A stretch of DNA of 64,000 nt from Haemaphysalis longicornis (GCA_013339765.2 CM023449.1:106494417-106558416); one strand, 5' to 3'; positions 33,800 to 44,410 are shown, numbered from the stretch's first letter. Numbers and translations are program-made. The notes: generated from the letters alone by a model not told the origin.

Positions 33800-33825
33800 A
33801 AACAAAAAGCAATTCGATCAAAGTT

Positions 33826-33894
33826 ACCACTTACAAATACCTTGATGTTACAATTTCTGATGGCCTTTCCTGGCAGACTCACATTTACAATATT
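33826..33894 (+). pseudogene. CR1-A RT thumb segment between V and W
   Basis: The short frame reads 'VTTYKYLDVTISDGLSWQTH' then IYNI, the CR1 RT segment after the catalytic loop (usually YKYLGVTIS..L.W..HI..I). It continues in frame on the other side of element W at 50574. This piece proves that CR1-A extends across W. Confidence 0.8.
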
Positions 33895-33895
33895 C

Positions 33896-34052
33896 TGACG
33901 AGGCAATCCCTGTTCGCGCCAAACATGCGGTGGGCGCTGCGCCGATGATAGAAGACGATGAGAAGGACAACGCTTGGACCCGGACTTACGCTGCTGCCTA
34001 ATCCAGTGCTTCCCAGCTTATTCTGACTTATAAATAGCTCCAACTTACGTGT
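33896..34052 (+). repeat. Gypsy W 5' LTR
   Basis: It aligns to 50397-50560: shared words include CGCGCCAAACATGCGGTGGG, 'ACAACGCTTGG' and 'AAATAGCTCCAACTTACGTG'. The last 20 bp are unclear because the two copies diverge after ACTTACGTG. Confidence 0.8.
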
Positions 34053-34070
34053 AGTTGCCAAGGACCAACC

Positions 34071-35430
34071 TTGGTGGAGGTAGCGGTGTTCGAGTCAGCA
34101 CCTCATACCGTACCCTCTCCCGGGCGTGCTCCACCTGCTCCACCCACCATGGAGCTTCGTGGTGGACGCTCGGTTCCTCGTGTCACTATGCCGACCGATG
34201 AAGCGACCGCGTCCACGACACCCCTCGTCATCGTAACCATCCCCGGGAGCCTGGCCAGTATACCGGAACAGGCGATGTTGATGTTGACGACTTGCTCAGC
34301 ATACTTTGAGCGTGTCAGCGCTCACAAAAGGTGGGACCCTACCATCATGCTGGTGAATGCGATCTTCTACCTGAAAGAGGAAAGTCCCGCGCGCAAGTGG
34401 TTTGAGACGCACAATACCGAAATGACCAGTTGGGAGGTGTGCAAAACGAAGCTGCGAGTGGTATTTGGAAAGCCTCTAGGCCGTCAGCTTGCTGCCCGAA
34501 AGGAGCTCGCATCGCGCGCCCAGAAGTCGACCGAATATTACGTCGCCTATATCCAGGACGCCTTGGCCTTTGCTTGAAGGCTGACAGCATTATGACGGAG
34601 TCCTATAAAGTAGGCCACATACGGAAGGGCATTGCGGATGACGCATTCCACCTTCTTATGTGCAAAGACTTTGCTACAGTGGAGTCCATCATTACGGAAT
34701 ATCGCCGATTCGAAGAAGCCAAAGGACGTCGTATCGCCCACAACTTCACAAGGCTTCCTCTCACAGCAGCCACATGTTCATTTGAAGATGGACGTGCGCC
34801 ATCCCGTATTTCATGCCTACAAGATCCCATTCCGCCGTCGGCAGATATAAAAACAATCGTGCACCGAGAACTGCAGGCAATGGCCCCTACTACTGCGGTG
34901 CCATACGGGCCGGATCGGAACGAGCTTGACACCGTTTCCGCCATCCAAGCCACTGTCTGCGACGAAATAGCCCACCTGGGTCGTCACCCTATGTTCACAA
35001 TTGGCTCTACTTTCAACGACAGTTTACGTCTTCCGGTCCTCACATCGACCATCCTCCTCCGCGCTACCCCCGCGGGAACCCCGCTGAGTGGCGTATCCCG
35101 GACGACAAACCGATTTGTGTCAGTTGCTCTGGAGTCGGCCACATTGCCCGGTACTGTTGTAACCACAGAATCCCATCCATCCGCAACGGCTACGCCAACT
35201 ACAGTACTCTACCACCCTTTGGCTACTTCAATGACCGGCAAAACTGCTTTTCTTCCTGCACTGAGTTCAACCCTCCCAACTCTTCCAGTACCAACACCAA
35301 ATGAACCAATCGCCGTCGCCGCAAAGCCGCCAATCCCGATCACCGCAGCCTCGCCACCCCTCCCCCATGGCCGACTACTCTCGACCCCATCCGGAAAACT
35401 AAGTCATGCAGCTCAAGTAGATGACGCTGC
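34071..35430 (+). pseudogene. Gypsy W gag, frameshifted
   Basis: The capsid-like part is open from 34071 to 34577 ('ARKWFETHNTEMTSWEVCKT', 'LAARKELASRAQKSTEYYVA'). The frame then changes near 34560, and the continuation ('KVGHIRKGIADDAFHLL', 'EYRRFEEAKGRRI') is open to 35461 by chance beyond the X junction. A CCHC knuckle C-VS-C-SGVG-H-IARY-C is present at 35116-35157, but in yet another frame. X is inserted at 35430, just after the gag C-terminal region and before protease. Confidence 0.8.
35426..35430 (+). repeat. Target-site duplication, left copy, of element X
   Basis: GCTGC here and at 39848-39852 flank the whole X insertion, including its abnormal left end. Confidence 0.8.
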
Positions 35431-35646
35431 TGTGATGGAACATACCCGCGAAGGGGAATGACGCCACATTCTACGCGAAAAAGCCGAAGCTCAAGGCCAA
35501 GCGCCTGCTGATGAGTTGGAAGAAGAAGAGGTGAACGAGGCACGGGCGCAGGGAACGAGGCGGACTGAACGGCGCACGGCTCTGTCTCACTGTGGCACGT
35601 AGACCAGACGTCTCGCCCTGAGGTCGCACAGAGCCGTGCGCCGTAA
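35431..35646. repeat. Fold-back partial LTR at the left end of X
   Basis: 35431 to about 35585 equals the outer end of the X LTR in the minus orientation (TGTGATGGAACATACCCGCG...), with an internal gap of about 17 bp. At 35586 the sequence switches to the plus orientation of the same LTR (CTCACTGTGGCACGTAGACC...). The switch is framed by a 17-bp inverted repeat, 35569-35585 against 35628-35644. Confidence 0.85.
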
Positions 35647-36352
35647 TGTAATGAAATGGGCCGGATCACACAAAACGGGGGGAACGCTCGTAGTGCGGAT
35701 GAGGAGATGACATTGTATTTACAGACTGGACAGCACATAGGGTTGAAGCAATGACAAAGGGAATTCACAAAGCGTTATGGGGAAAACTCAGATAATAAAA
35801 CAGCCCACGCGGCCCGCTCCAGCGCCCGCAACTACAAAGTCCGCGCACCGTCCCCGCGTAAACGTCCCGGGGCAGGAAACGCTCACATCGGTTGTATGGG
35901 ACGCGGGTGCCGACGTCGCCCTCGTAGCGGTGTCCGCGTCGTTGAGGTTGGCTGCCCAGGTTCCGTAGCCAGAAGACTTTCCGCCGGGTCCGCTGACGGC
36001 CTTGCTCCCGCCTCGAGCCCGGTCACGCGCTGTTCGGAACGCCGGAGCCCGGTCGACGGTGGCCCGTGCTGGCGACGATGTCCCGGGCCTTGGCGGCGAC
36101 GCCCGGAACCGTAGCGGAGACTGGCGACGGCCTTGCCTCACTGTGGCACGTAGACCAGACGTCTCGCCCTGAGGCCGCACAGAGCCGTGCCCCGTTCAGT
36201 CCGCCTCGTTCCCTGGCTGGGGTCTCGCTCCCTGCGCCCGTGCCTCGTTCACCTCTTCTTTTTCCAACTCATCAGCAGGCGCTTGGCCTTGAGCTTCGGC
36301 TTTTTCGAGTAGAATGTGGCGTCATTCCCCTTCGCGGGTATGTTCCATCACA
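35647..36352 (-). repeat. Element X LTR (3' LTR in element orientation)
   Basis: 706 bp. In element orientation it begins TGTGATGG and ends CATTACA (TG...CA). GC-rich, with no net length difference from 39142-39847. Confidence 0.92.
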
Positions 36353-36648
36353 TTACCCCCCGCTTAAGAAAGTTGTTCGGGGAACAACTATTCTACGGTC
36401 CAAAGCAGAGTCCAAAACAGTCCAACATACACAAAAACATTGTCCTCACAAAAATTGTGTCCTACGGAAGCATGCAAGTTGCTAAGGCACGTAAAAAGTA
36501 GATAATACGGTAAGCTCCTACAGTAGGAGAGCTCGTGACAAAATCAGCGAAAAATATTTTGGTACAATGGCAAGCTGCAGTGCAAAACTGTGGTCAAGCT
36601 TAGCCGATTGTAGGTATTGTCAAAATATGTTATTCCTGCTCTTTTGTT

Positions 36649-39057
36649 TTAGTGAGAGCCTGGGAGACAGGTTCCAAAGGATTTTCCATCCTGTGGCCTA
36701 CGCGATAGGCAGCAAGGTTGGTGTCCGATGCGTCGGTTTCCGATTCTGTCAAGTGTTGGGACAGCTTTTTGCTTCAGGGTGAAGAACGCGGCCTCCTGAG
36801 ATGCACTCCAAGCAACACTCTTTCTCTTTGTTGTTTCCATCAAGTCAGTTAAAGGTCTGGCGATGGCAGCATAGTTCGGAATGAACTTCCGGTAGCACCC
36901 AGTCAAGTTGAGAAAGTAGTGCAGGCCGCTCTTGGTTATAGGTCTCTCAAATTCCAGGATCTTCTCTAAGGTCCGTCGACGAAATCCTTTGGAGCCATTC
37001 ATGCCATGGCTTAGAGATTGAACATGCTTTTTCATGATGTCGCACTCTTTCTTCTTGCACACTGCAACGCAATGAGAGGTCTGAATCTCAGCAGTATGTC
37101 GTGGTGGTATTGCAACCCTGTGCGTACATGTTCTGCGGCAGTAGTCGCACGATCTGACGAAGCGTTTGACGTCTCCGCGCAGACCAGGCCAGTAAAACGT
37201 GTCTAAAACGCGGTAGGCCGTTTTTCGCATGCTCCGATGACCCGCCATGATTCCCTCATGAGCGACTTGTAGAATCGATTCTCTAAGCTTCTTGGGAATC
37301 ACTACTTGTTTGAAAGATCTCCCCGCTGCTAGATGATAATGGCGGTATAGAAGGCCGTCAACCTCAGTGAAGGAGTAGCTGTGACCTTTACCAGATGAGA
37401 ATGTTTTCCCAATCTTGCGGAAACAGCGCTTTAAAGTCGGATCACTTCTTTGCTCTTGAATTAGCTCCTCCCTGGTTATATCCGTGCATGGTATCACGGG
37501 TGTTTTCAGAGGCCTGCTCTTCGATGAAGTTGTCCTAACAACAGCGGACAGTAAGACATCCCTATTCGGAGGTGTAGACTCCACGCCGGTTCCTGCCACT
37601 TGAGGTGGTCCCACACGGCGTTTCCAATCAGGATCAGGGTTGTCCGCTGCTCTGACACCTGGCAGATTTCCCAGCACAAGGTCGTAGATCGGCCGGTCCA
37701 TGCAGCATACGATGATTTCGCCCACGAAGTAGGGAGTGTCGGCCTGGATCTTTGCCTCGGCTAGTTCTATACTAGAGCCGTCCAGAAGCATGACGCACGT
37801 TGTTTTTCCAGTTAAACACCCGTCTTGAACCAAGTCGCGCCGAACAATAGCAGTATTGCTCCCGGTATCCCGAAGCACCGTAGCAGGCGTTCCTTGAACG
37901 CGGCCTTCGACGACAGGCATACCGTTCACGCGGAACGCGTCCTTTCCAGTGCCTTGACCGCGGTTGTGGGCAGAAGGATACGCATTTCTTGCGGGAAAAC
38001 TCGGCTGGCTACACACCGCAGGATCCCCGCCACTCTGGGTTAGGGCGCATGCAGATACCTGCTCCTGACCGCCTGACTTGCGCTTGCAATCCTGCGACTT
38101 GTGGCCGACACGTCCGCAGGCACTGCATTTCGGTGGCTCCCTTGCCGTGCTGCGGCAGTCCGTAGCGCGGTGGCCCGGCCGGTTGCACAGGAAGCACTTG
38201 GGAGGTTGCTTCTTCTGCGCGTCTTGCGCATTCTTCGGGGGTTTCTCCCCGTCATCTGGGCATTTCCCAAGATTTGGGAGGTTTTGCGCCTCCAGAAACC
38301 GGTCGGTGTAATCTGCCAAGTTATCAAGAGTTTTGCACTGGCGCTCTTTTAAAAAGACTACGAGCTTCGGATGGCAACAGCGGAGGAGCTGCTCTGCAAT
38401 GACGTGATCGCGGAGACCCTCAAATGTTTTTGGTATCCCGGTCATTTCAATCCAATGATCGAAATAACCGGATATCCTTGCTGCTAGCTGCCTCCCTGTT
38501 TCGCCATCCTCAGCTCGTGCTTTGCGAAACTTGTCCTGATAGCCTTGGGCAGTAAACTTAAACCGTTGCAGCAGAGCGTTCTTGACTTTCGCATAGTCCA
38601 ACGACTCTGTTGCAGTCATCCGGCCGATAACTGAAAGGGCCTCCCCAGACAAGCACATACTAATGGCAACGGCCCATTTGTCTTGGGGCCAACCCTGACC
38701 CGTTGCTACGCGCTCGAACCTTTGCAGATAGGCGTGCAAATCGTCTCGCCTCTCATCGAACAAGGGTAGCAACTTCTGTGGGTTGATCACAAGCGTGTTG
38801 GGGCCAGCGCTACTCTCTCCAGTAACTGCTGGAGTGTTTTGCGCCCCTTCCTGGAGGCGCAGCCTAAGTTGGAGGAGTTCCAACTCTCTTTCGTCTGCTT
38901 CCTTTTTCCTGTCCGCTGCTTCTCTAAGGGCTTCCCTCTCGGCTGCCCTCTGAGCCCTCTCCTCCGCACGCTTGCTTTCAATCCACTCCCGAAGTTCGGG
39001 TCCCGTCAAGCCTAACAGTGACCCTATTGCCATTAACTTTTCCAAATCCATCTTCAC
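36649..39057 (-). CDS. Element X gag-protease-partial pol, 802 codons, rearranged
   Basis: An intact frame of 802 codons from the Met next to the 5' LTR side. Residues 20-75 form a charged coiled-coil-like gag start. 90-260 are capsid-like ('DDLHAYLQRFERVATG'). Two CCHC knuckles are at 288-301 (CFLCNRPGHRATDC) and 311-324 (CSACGRVGHKSQDC). The protease site RDTGSNT is at 396-402. Next, without any RT, comes an integrase-type HHCC zinc domain (H600, H607, C637, C640; YWPGLRGDVKRF between). Last, residues 695-770, is the RT-RNase H connection ('FIPNYAAIARPLTDL'). Normal order is protease-RT-RNase H-integrase, so the pol part is both deleted and permuted. Gag and protease could still be functional; polymerase and strand transfer cannot be supplied by this copy. 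Confidence 0.88.
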   Translation of the reverse strand: MKMDLEKLMAIGSLLGLTGPELREWIESKRAEERAQRAAEREALREAADRKKEADERELELLQLRLRLQEGAQNTPAVTGESSAGPNTLVINPQKLLPLFDERRDDLHAYLQRFERVATGQGWPQDKWAVAISMCLSGEALSVIGRMTATESLDYAKVKNALLQRFKFTAQGYQDKFRKARAEDGETGRQLAARISGYFDHWIEMTGIPKTFEGLRDHVIAEQLLRCCHPKLVVFLKERQCKTLDNLADYTDRFLEAQNLPNLGKCPDDGEKPPKNAQDAQKKQPPKCFLCNRPGHRATDCRSTAREPPKCSACGRVGHKSQDCKRKSGGQEQVSACALTQSGGDPAVCSQPSFPARNAYPSAHNRGQGTGKDAFRVNGMPVVEGRVQGTPATVLRDTGSNTAIVRRDLVQDGCLTGKTTCVMLLDGSSIELAEAKIQADTPYFVGEIIVCCMDRPIYDLVLGNLPGVRAADNPDPDWKRRVGPPQVAGTGVESTPPNRDVLLSAVVRTTSSKSRPLKTPVIPCTDITREELIQEQRSDPTLKRCFRKIGKTFSSGKGHSYSFTEVDGLLYRHYHLAAGRSFKQVVIPKKLRESILQVAHEGIMAGHRSMRKTAYRVLDTFYWPGLRGDVKRFVRSCDYCRRTCTHRVAIPPRHTAEIQTSHCVAVCKKKECDIMKKHVQSLSHGMNGSKGFRRRTLEKILEFERPITKSGLHYFLNLTGCYRKFIPNYAAIARPLTDLMETTKRKSVAWSASQEAAFFTLKQKAVPTLDRIGNRRIGHQPCCLSRRPQDGKSFGTCLPGSH

Positions 39058-39141
39058 ACTGTCAGATCACTCGTCCGCACACAGCGTTCCACCAATTTTC
39101 GCAGATGTTAATGATAGGATCCTGGCAGGCTCACCACTTTT

Positions 39142-39847
39142 TGTAATGAAATGGGCCGGATCACACAAAACGGGGGGAACGCTCTTAGTGCGGATGAGGA
39201 GATGACATTGTATTTATAGACTGGACAGCACAGAGGGTTGAAGCAATGACAAAGGGAATTCACAAAGCGTTATGGGGAAAACTCAGATAATAAAACAGCC
39301 CACGCGGCCCGCTCCAGCGCCCGCAACTACAAAGTCCGCGCACCGTCCCCGCGTAAACGTCCCGGGGCAGGAAACGCTCACATCGGTTGTATGGGACGCG
39401 GGTGCCGACGTCGCCCTCGTAGCGGTGTCCGCGTCGTTGAGGTTGGCTGCCCAGGTTCCGTAGCCAGAAGACTTTCCGCCGGGTCCGCTGACGGCCTTGC
39501 TCCCGCCTCGAGCCCGGTCACGCGCTGTTCGGAACGCCGGAGCCCGGTCGACGGTGGCCCGTGCTGGCGACGATGTCCCGGGCCTTGGCGGCGACGCCCG
39601 GAACCGTAGCGGAGACTGGCGACGGCCTTGCCTCACTGTGGCACGTAGACCAGACGTCTCGCCCTGAGGTCGCACAGAGCCGTGCGCCGTTCAGTCCGCC
39701 TCGTTCCCTGGCTGGGGTCTCGCTCCCTGCGCCCGTGCCTCGTTCACCTCTTCTTCTTCCAACTCATCAGCAGGCGCTTGGCCTTGAGCTTCGGCTTTTT
39801 CGCGTAGAATGTGGCGTCATTCCCCTTCGCGGGTATGTTCCATCACA
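39142..39847 (-). repeat. Element X LTR (5' LTR in element orientation)
   Basis: 706 bp, paired with 35647-36352. It lies 85 bp upstream of the X gag start and is followed by the GCTGC duplication at 39848-39852. Confidence 0.92.
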
Positions 39848-40342
39848 GCTGCATCAATGACCCGGCCCGTAAATTCTCTACTTACTTTGCAGACTATACA
39901 CAATTTACTCGAAGTACTTGTCGACGGATTTGTAGTGCGAGCTCCTATAGACACCGGTGCCCAGATTTCCGTCTTGACTTCGAGCCTTCGCCACCATCTC
40001 CACAAAGTCCTTACGCCGCCAACGTCCCGTGCAATTCGAGTCGCCTACGGCAGCACGCCTCCGGTCGTCGGAATGTGTACAGCTCTCATACGAATCGCTG
40101 ACCAAGAAACAGCCGTTCTGCTCACCCTACTCGAACACTGTCTTCATGACCTCAATCTGGGCATTGATTTTCTCTCTGAGCATGCCGCTCTCATCGACTG
40201 TTCTACCGGACTCCTCCGCCTCGAATTTCCTCTCCCTCTTTCTTCCGGCGCACCCCAGCTGTGCTGTTGCAACACCGAACACGTTCGTTTGTCCTTAAAC
40301 GGTGTCAGGTACATCTCCTTCCTTCCCTGTTGCAAACGGTGA
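39848..40342 (+). pseudogene. Gypsy W protease
   Basis: Retropepsin-type aspartic protease that would process Gag-Pol. The active site is APIDTGAQISVL near 39945-39980. A flap-like region and the 'LNLGIDFLSEHAALIDC' block (about 40155-40205), equivalent to the ILG.DFL motif with ID retained, follow. The frame is open from the X junction to 40342, where a stop ends it. The region between 40343 and 40690 is a degraded linker without clear motifs. Confidence 0.85.
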
Positions 40343-40688
40343 GTACGTCGTTTCACCTTTCTGGATGTGCTTTTGCCACGCAGTGTCATGCCGCATACTA
40401 TAGTCAGTATTGTTGACAACAAGACCTGTCTCCTGTTTTTAACTTCGGTTCCTTCCCTGATGTTTTACCGAAAAGAATGGCACTTTCATCACTTTGGCCT
40501 TTGGAAGGACATACCGCTAGCACCCCGTTAGAGCCCATGATGCCTTGTTTGGGTCCCACTGTGCAGCCATCACTCGCAGCCAATGAAGTCAAAACGATAG
40601 ACGCACCCGATCTTTCGCAAAAGGACGCCGACGCTCTTCGCTCTCTCTTGACGTCCTTTAAAACATCTTTGATTTATGCAGCCGTCCA

Positions 40689-42140
40689 GTGAGTACGACA
40701 CACGCTGTGACACACCGCATCACGCGGGATGCAGCACCGGTGCGAAGACGGTCATATTGCGTATCTCATTCTGAACACGTCGTGATCCAACAAGACGTCG
40801 ATAAAATGCTCAGCAAGGACATCATTGAGCCCTCTCCTAGTCCTTGGGCATCCCCTGTCGTTTTAGTCATGAAGAAAGACGGCATTTGGCATTTTTGCGT
40901 GCATTATCGGCATTTGAAGAAGATCACGAGAACAGATGTCTATCCGCTTCCGCGCATAGACGACCCTTTCGACTGCCTGCATTGTGCCAGATACCTTTCG
41001 TCGATTGACCTCAGATCTGGTTACTGGCAGATAGCCGTTGATGAGAAAGGCCGTGAAAAGACTGCATTCCTGACCCCGGCTGGCCTTTACCAATTCCTGG
41101 TTATGCGATTTGGTCTGTGCAATCCTCCTCCACATTCGAGAGAGTGTTGCACTCCATTTTGCGCGGTGTTAAGTGGACAACGTGTTTGTGTTATCTCGAC
41201 GACGTCATCTTCTTCTCACCCACAATTGAGATACACCTGGAGCGCCTGTAAGATATCCTTGAAATATTTCGACGCCCTGGTCTCGAACTAAATTCCAAGA
41301 AGTGTGGTTTTGGCCACCGCCAGATAACAGTTCTTGGGCACCTGGTTGACCCATCTGGAGTTCCGCCCGACCCCGACAAATTTCGAGCCGTCACCGATTT
41401 TCCTGTGCCGCGCTCGACTCACGATGTCTGCAGCTTTGTCAAACTTTGCTCCTATTTTCGCCGTTTTATAGAAAATTTTGCCAACATAGCTCGTCCTCTC
41501 ACGGACCTTTTGAAGAACGCTGCCACTTTTACATGGGGTCCCGATCACGCCCAAGCATTCAGCACTTCGATTCCCCTCCTAACGTCATCGCCAATTTCGG
41601 GTCACTTCGACGCTTCCGCTCCCACCGAAGTGCATACCGACGCAAGCGGCCACGGGATCGGCGCCGTGTTCGCCCAATTGCAAGCCGTTCAAAACCGCGT
41701 GGTTGCATACGCCAGGCGTTTGCTGTGAAAGTCCTGGCGCAATTATTCAATTACAGAGCGCGAGTGCCTTGCGCTTGTCTGGGCCCTCGGAAAATTTCGT
41801 CCCTACTTTTACCGCAGTCATTTTACAGTCATCAGAGATCACCATGCGCCATGCTGGCTTACCAACTTGAAAGACCCCACCGGAAGGCTTGGTCGCTGAG
41901 TAATAAGTCTGCAGGAATATACGTTTTCCGTCACCTATAAGTCGGGTCACTTTCATAAAGACGCTGACAGCCTCCCACGTCACCCTGTTGAGCCCCCTGA
42001 GGCCACCCCACCTACTGATGTCGCTTGCATGTTCACAATACCTGACTTTCTCCACATCGGTAACGAGCAGCGCCGTGACCGGTCGCTCCGTTCCCTCATT
42101 CTGACCGGTCGCTACGTTCCCTGACCTCTTCATCACGCGA
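40689..42140 (+). pseudogene. Gypsy W reverse transcriptase and RNase H, frameshifted
   Basis: RT opens at 40689 with 'IIEPSPSPWASPVVLVMKKD', 'YPLPRIDDPFDCL', 'LSSIDLRSGYWQIAVDEKGR' and 'KTAFLTPAGLYQF'. A frame change near 41120 moves the catalytic block CYLDDVIFFSP (41185-41220) to another frame. The connection region ('FCSYFRRFIENFANIARPLT'-like, 41440-41500) and RNase H start ('VHTDASGHGIGAVFAQ', 41630-41680) are open in 41405-41728. RNase H continues after a further stop with 'YSITERECLALVWALGKFRP' (41740-41810) and decays to about 42130. Confidence 0.85.
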
Positions 42141-42225
42141 TTCTTCCACGCGCAACTTCTTCCTACGCAATGGCGTCTTATACCGCCATAACTTCCGTTC
42201 TGACGGTGCGGACGTCCTCCTCGTT

Positions 42226-42890
42226 GTGCCGAGCCACCTGCGTTGGGCCGCCCTGTACCAGCTACACGAAGTACCCACCGCAGGCCACCTAGGAATAACC
42301 AGAACTTATGATCGAGTGCGGAGTAGGTTTATCTGGCCTAGCCTTTACCGATCTGTACGCCGCTACGTTGACTCGTGTAACAGCTGCCAGCACCGGAAAA
42401 AGCCTTCCACACTTCCTTCTGGAGACCTTCAACCCATCGGCATTCCCCATGAGCCGTTCTTCCGGGTGGGTCTCGATTTACTTGGTCCCTTCCCACTGTC
42501 GTCAGCGGGAAACCATTGGGTCGCCGTTGCGACAGATTACACGACGCAGTACGCCATCACCCGCGCCTTAACAACAAGCTGCGCGACGGACGTCGCTGAC
42601 TTTCTTCTCTACGACGTCCTTCTGCACCACGGCGCTCCCCGCCAGCTTCTGGCTGACCGCGGAAAAAACGTTCTGTCCAAAGTTATCGACAACATCCTCC
42701 TCTCTTAGCTCGACGAAACAGAAGCTTGCCACGGCCTATTACCCGCAAACTAATGGCCTCACCGAACGCTTGAACTGGAGGCTGACCGACAAGCTGTCTA
42801 TGTACGTGTCTTATGACGCCGAGACTGGGACCTTGCATTACCATTCGTAACTTTTGCGCACAACACCTCCCGCCATGACACGTCCAGTTT
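42226..42890 (+). pseudogene. Gypsy W integrase, N-terminal and core part
   Basis: HHCC zinc domain: 'LHEVPTAGHLGITRTYDRVR' and 'CNSCQHRK' (42255-42400). Catalytic region: 'GLDLLGPFPLS' (first Asp, near 42475) and 'GAPRQLLADRGKNVLS' (second Asp, near 42650). A frameshift after 42690 puts the Glu region ('YYPQTNGLTERLNWRL', 42735-42785) in another frame. 'FAHNTSRHDTSSF' follows, and the reading stops at about 42890, where CR1-B enters. It resumes near 49937. Confidence 0.85.
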
Positions 42891-42902
42891 TTCCCAATTT
42901 TA

Positions 42903-43435
42903 GAATCAAAGCATCTAAAATTGGGAGCGTCAGTGGGCATGGAAGTGCGCATGGAAGCGGAGCATCAGTGGGCATGGAAAGCATCAGTGGGCATGGAAGC
43001 GGAGCTGCGCATCCAATGGCTAACGCTCCGTTCCTGCAATTTGTTCAGGTTGCTGCTGTGCTCTGCATCTACCAACATCACGACGAGGAACCATTCTGTC
43101 CCGTGCCCTTACCAAAGGATTCACTTCGGCCTCGGACGCGCTCCCCCTACGAAGATTGCAGCGATACCGTTGGACTCTGTTTCAACTGGCGCACAGTCAC
43201 CTCGCCGGCAGCATCACGAGCCGTGCCGAATAGAAGAAGCGTCGACGACCGGCGCTACTTCAGTGGGCATAGAAGCGGCGCTGCGCATCCAATGGCTAAC
43301 GCTCCGTTCCTGCAATTTGTTCAGGTGTGTAATAGTTACTCGCTGTACGCTAAGCGTACAAGTAACCGCAACTTATTGCTGCTTCAATGACACGTTGTTT
43401 TCAACTTGTTTGACAATTGCATTGATGTTCTTGGC
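42903..43435 (+). promoter_or_regulatory. CR1-B 5' UTR with repeated monomer, putative promoter
   Basis: A 67-bp segment from CAGTGGGCAT to a TTTGTTCAGG end occurs at 42985-43050 and again at 43261-43327 (276-bp period, few differences). Partial CAGTGGGCATGGA words also occur at 42930 and 42966. The segment is related to the CR1-A monomer. Promoter function is inference from other LINEs with tandem 5' monomers. Confidence 0.65.
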
Positions 43436-44410
43436 ATGTTGCTTTTGTGTTGCGGGGATGTGGAGCGTAACCCCGGCCCTCTTAAGAAGTCTAAAGAACG
43501 CACTGACTAAACCGTTGAAGCACCCTCTAAAGAACCCACGATACCTCTCGCCAGTGATTCCGAATGGCAAAAGGAAATCTTGCTGCATTTACGCGATTTA
43601 AAACACCAGTCAGGCGTTCTTACTGGTGGGCAAGCTGACTTGCTGAAAGCCGTAAACGAAGTCAAAGCTGCCCAAGAGTCTGTGGAATCAAAACTGGTAG
43701 CAATCACTGAAAGACTCACCGCAGTTGAGGCCAGAACGGAATCTATTGGCACCATTGAACATGCTTTACAAGCCACGCCAGAATCGATCAGTGGCATTAC
43801 TAAGGCTAACGAAACGCTGCGGTCACGTCTGGACGACATAGACGATAGGAGTCGCCGTAATAATCTGGTATTTCATGGCTTAACTGATAGCAATGAAACA
43901 TGGAACGAGACAGAAGCCAAAGTTATGGCTGCTGTTGCGCAGTACATTGATCCTAGCTTAACAACCGATGAAATTGAGCGCGCTCATCGCTTGTCAGGTA
44001 CTTATCAGGATGGTCGTTGTAGACCTGTAATCGCTCAATTTAAAAGCTTTAAGTCGAAACAAGCGATACTGGTGCAACGCGCGAAACTAAAATGGACCGG
44101 AATCTCAATCGCTGAAGATTTTTGCTTAACGACAAGACACGCTCGAAACAAGTTACCTGAATTCGCGAAATCCCTCCCGAACTCCCCCGCTTTCAAGCTA
44201 CGATATGATAAGCTGCACGTGAATAATGCCACTTACATTTACGATGCCCTAACTGACGAAGTGCAGCAGATTGCACGTAGCAGTCCTTCTCGGCAAAGTG
44301 GTTTATCGAACAACCGAAATACCAGTACTTCCGATGTCCAAACCTCTACCTCACGTGCAGACGCAAATGAGCTGGCATTGCCTGAAAACACCCATCCACC
44401 AAACATATAA
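43436..44410 (+). pseudogene. CR1-B ORF1: 2A-like motif, coiled coil, RNA-binding domain
   Basis: From the Met at 43436 the frame reads a hydrophobic stretch then GDVERNPGP (43454-43480), a canonical 2A-like motif. One in-frame stop (TAA, 43508-43510) interrupts it. The same frame then runs to 44410: a coiled-coil-like segment (43600-43830), 'DDRSRRNNLVFHGLTD' (RRM-like first-ORF signature, 43845-43890), 'EIERAHRLSG' (43972-44000), 'RPVIAQFKSFKSKQAIL' and 'GISIAEDFCLTTR' (to 44140). Such proteins bind the element RNA. The ORF ends TAA at 44408-44410, and the endonuclease follows in the same frame. Confidence 0.82.

Larger units (their letters stand above)
35431..39847 (-). mobile_element. Young non-autonomous Gypsy element X, with fold-back left end
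   Basis: X lies in W in the minus orientation. Two 706-bp LTRs (35647-36352 and 39142-39847) differ at about seven positions by eye (about 1%) and have equal length. Internal sequence 36353-39141 has a polypurine tract next to the left LTR (GCGGGGGGTAA on the minus strand, 36353-36363) and a TGGTGAGCC primer-site-like word just inside the right LTR. It encodes one 802-codon frame with most of RT and the integrase core missing. Outside the left LTR, 35431-35646 is an extra, partly inverted LTR piece that still abuts the GCTGC duplication. Confidence 0.88.

Noticed and set aside
35788..36180. Open frames repeated at 35777-36485 and 39272-39860 that look like a duplicated gene
   Set aside because: They lie wholly within the two 706-bp LTRs of element X and are simply the same GC-rich LTR read in several frames.
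42892..42926. 11-bp inverted repeat (TCCCAATTTTA / TAAAATTGGGA) at the CR1-B left junction as a transposon terminus
   Set aside because: It is isolated, has no partner at the right end of the insert and lies inside the junction zone. Probably a small local hairpin.
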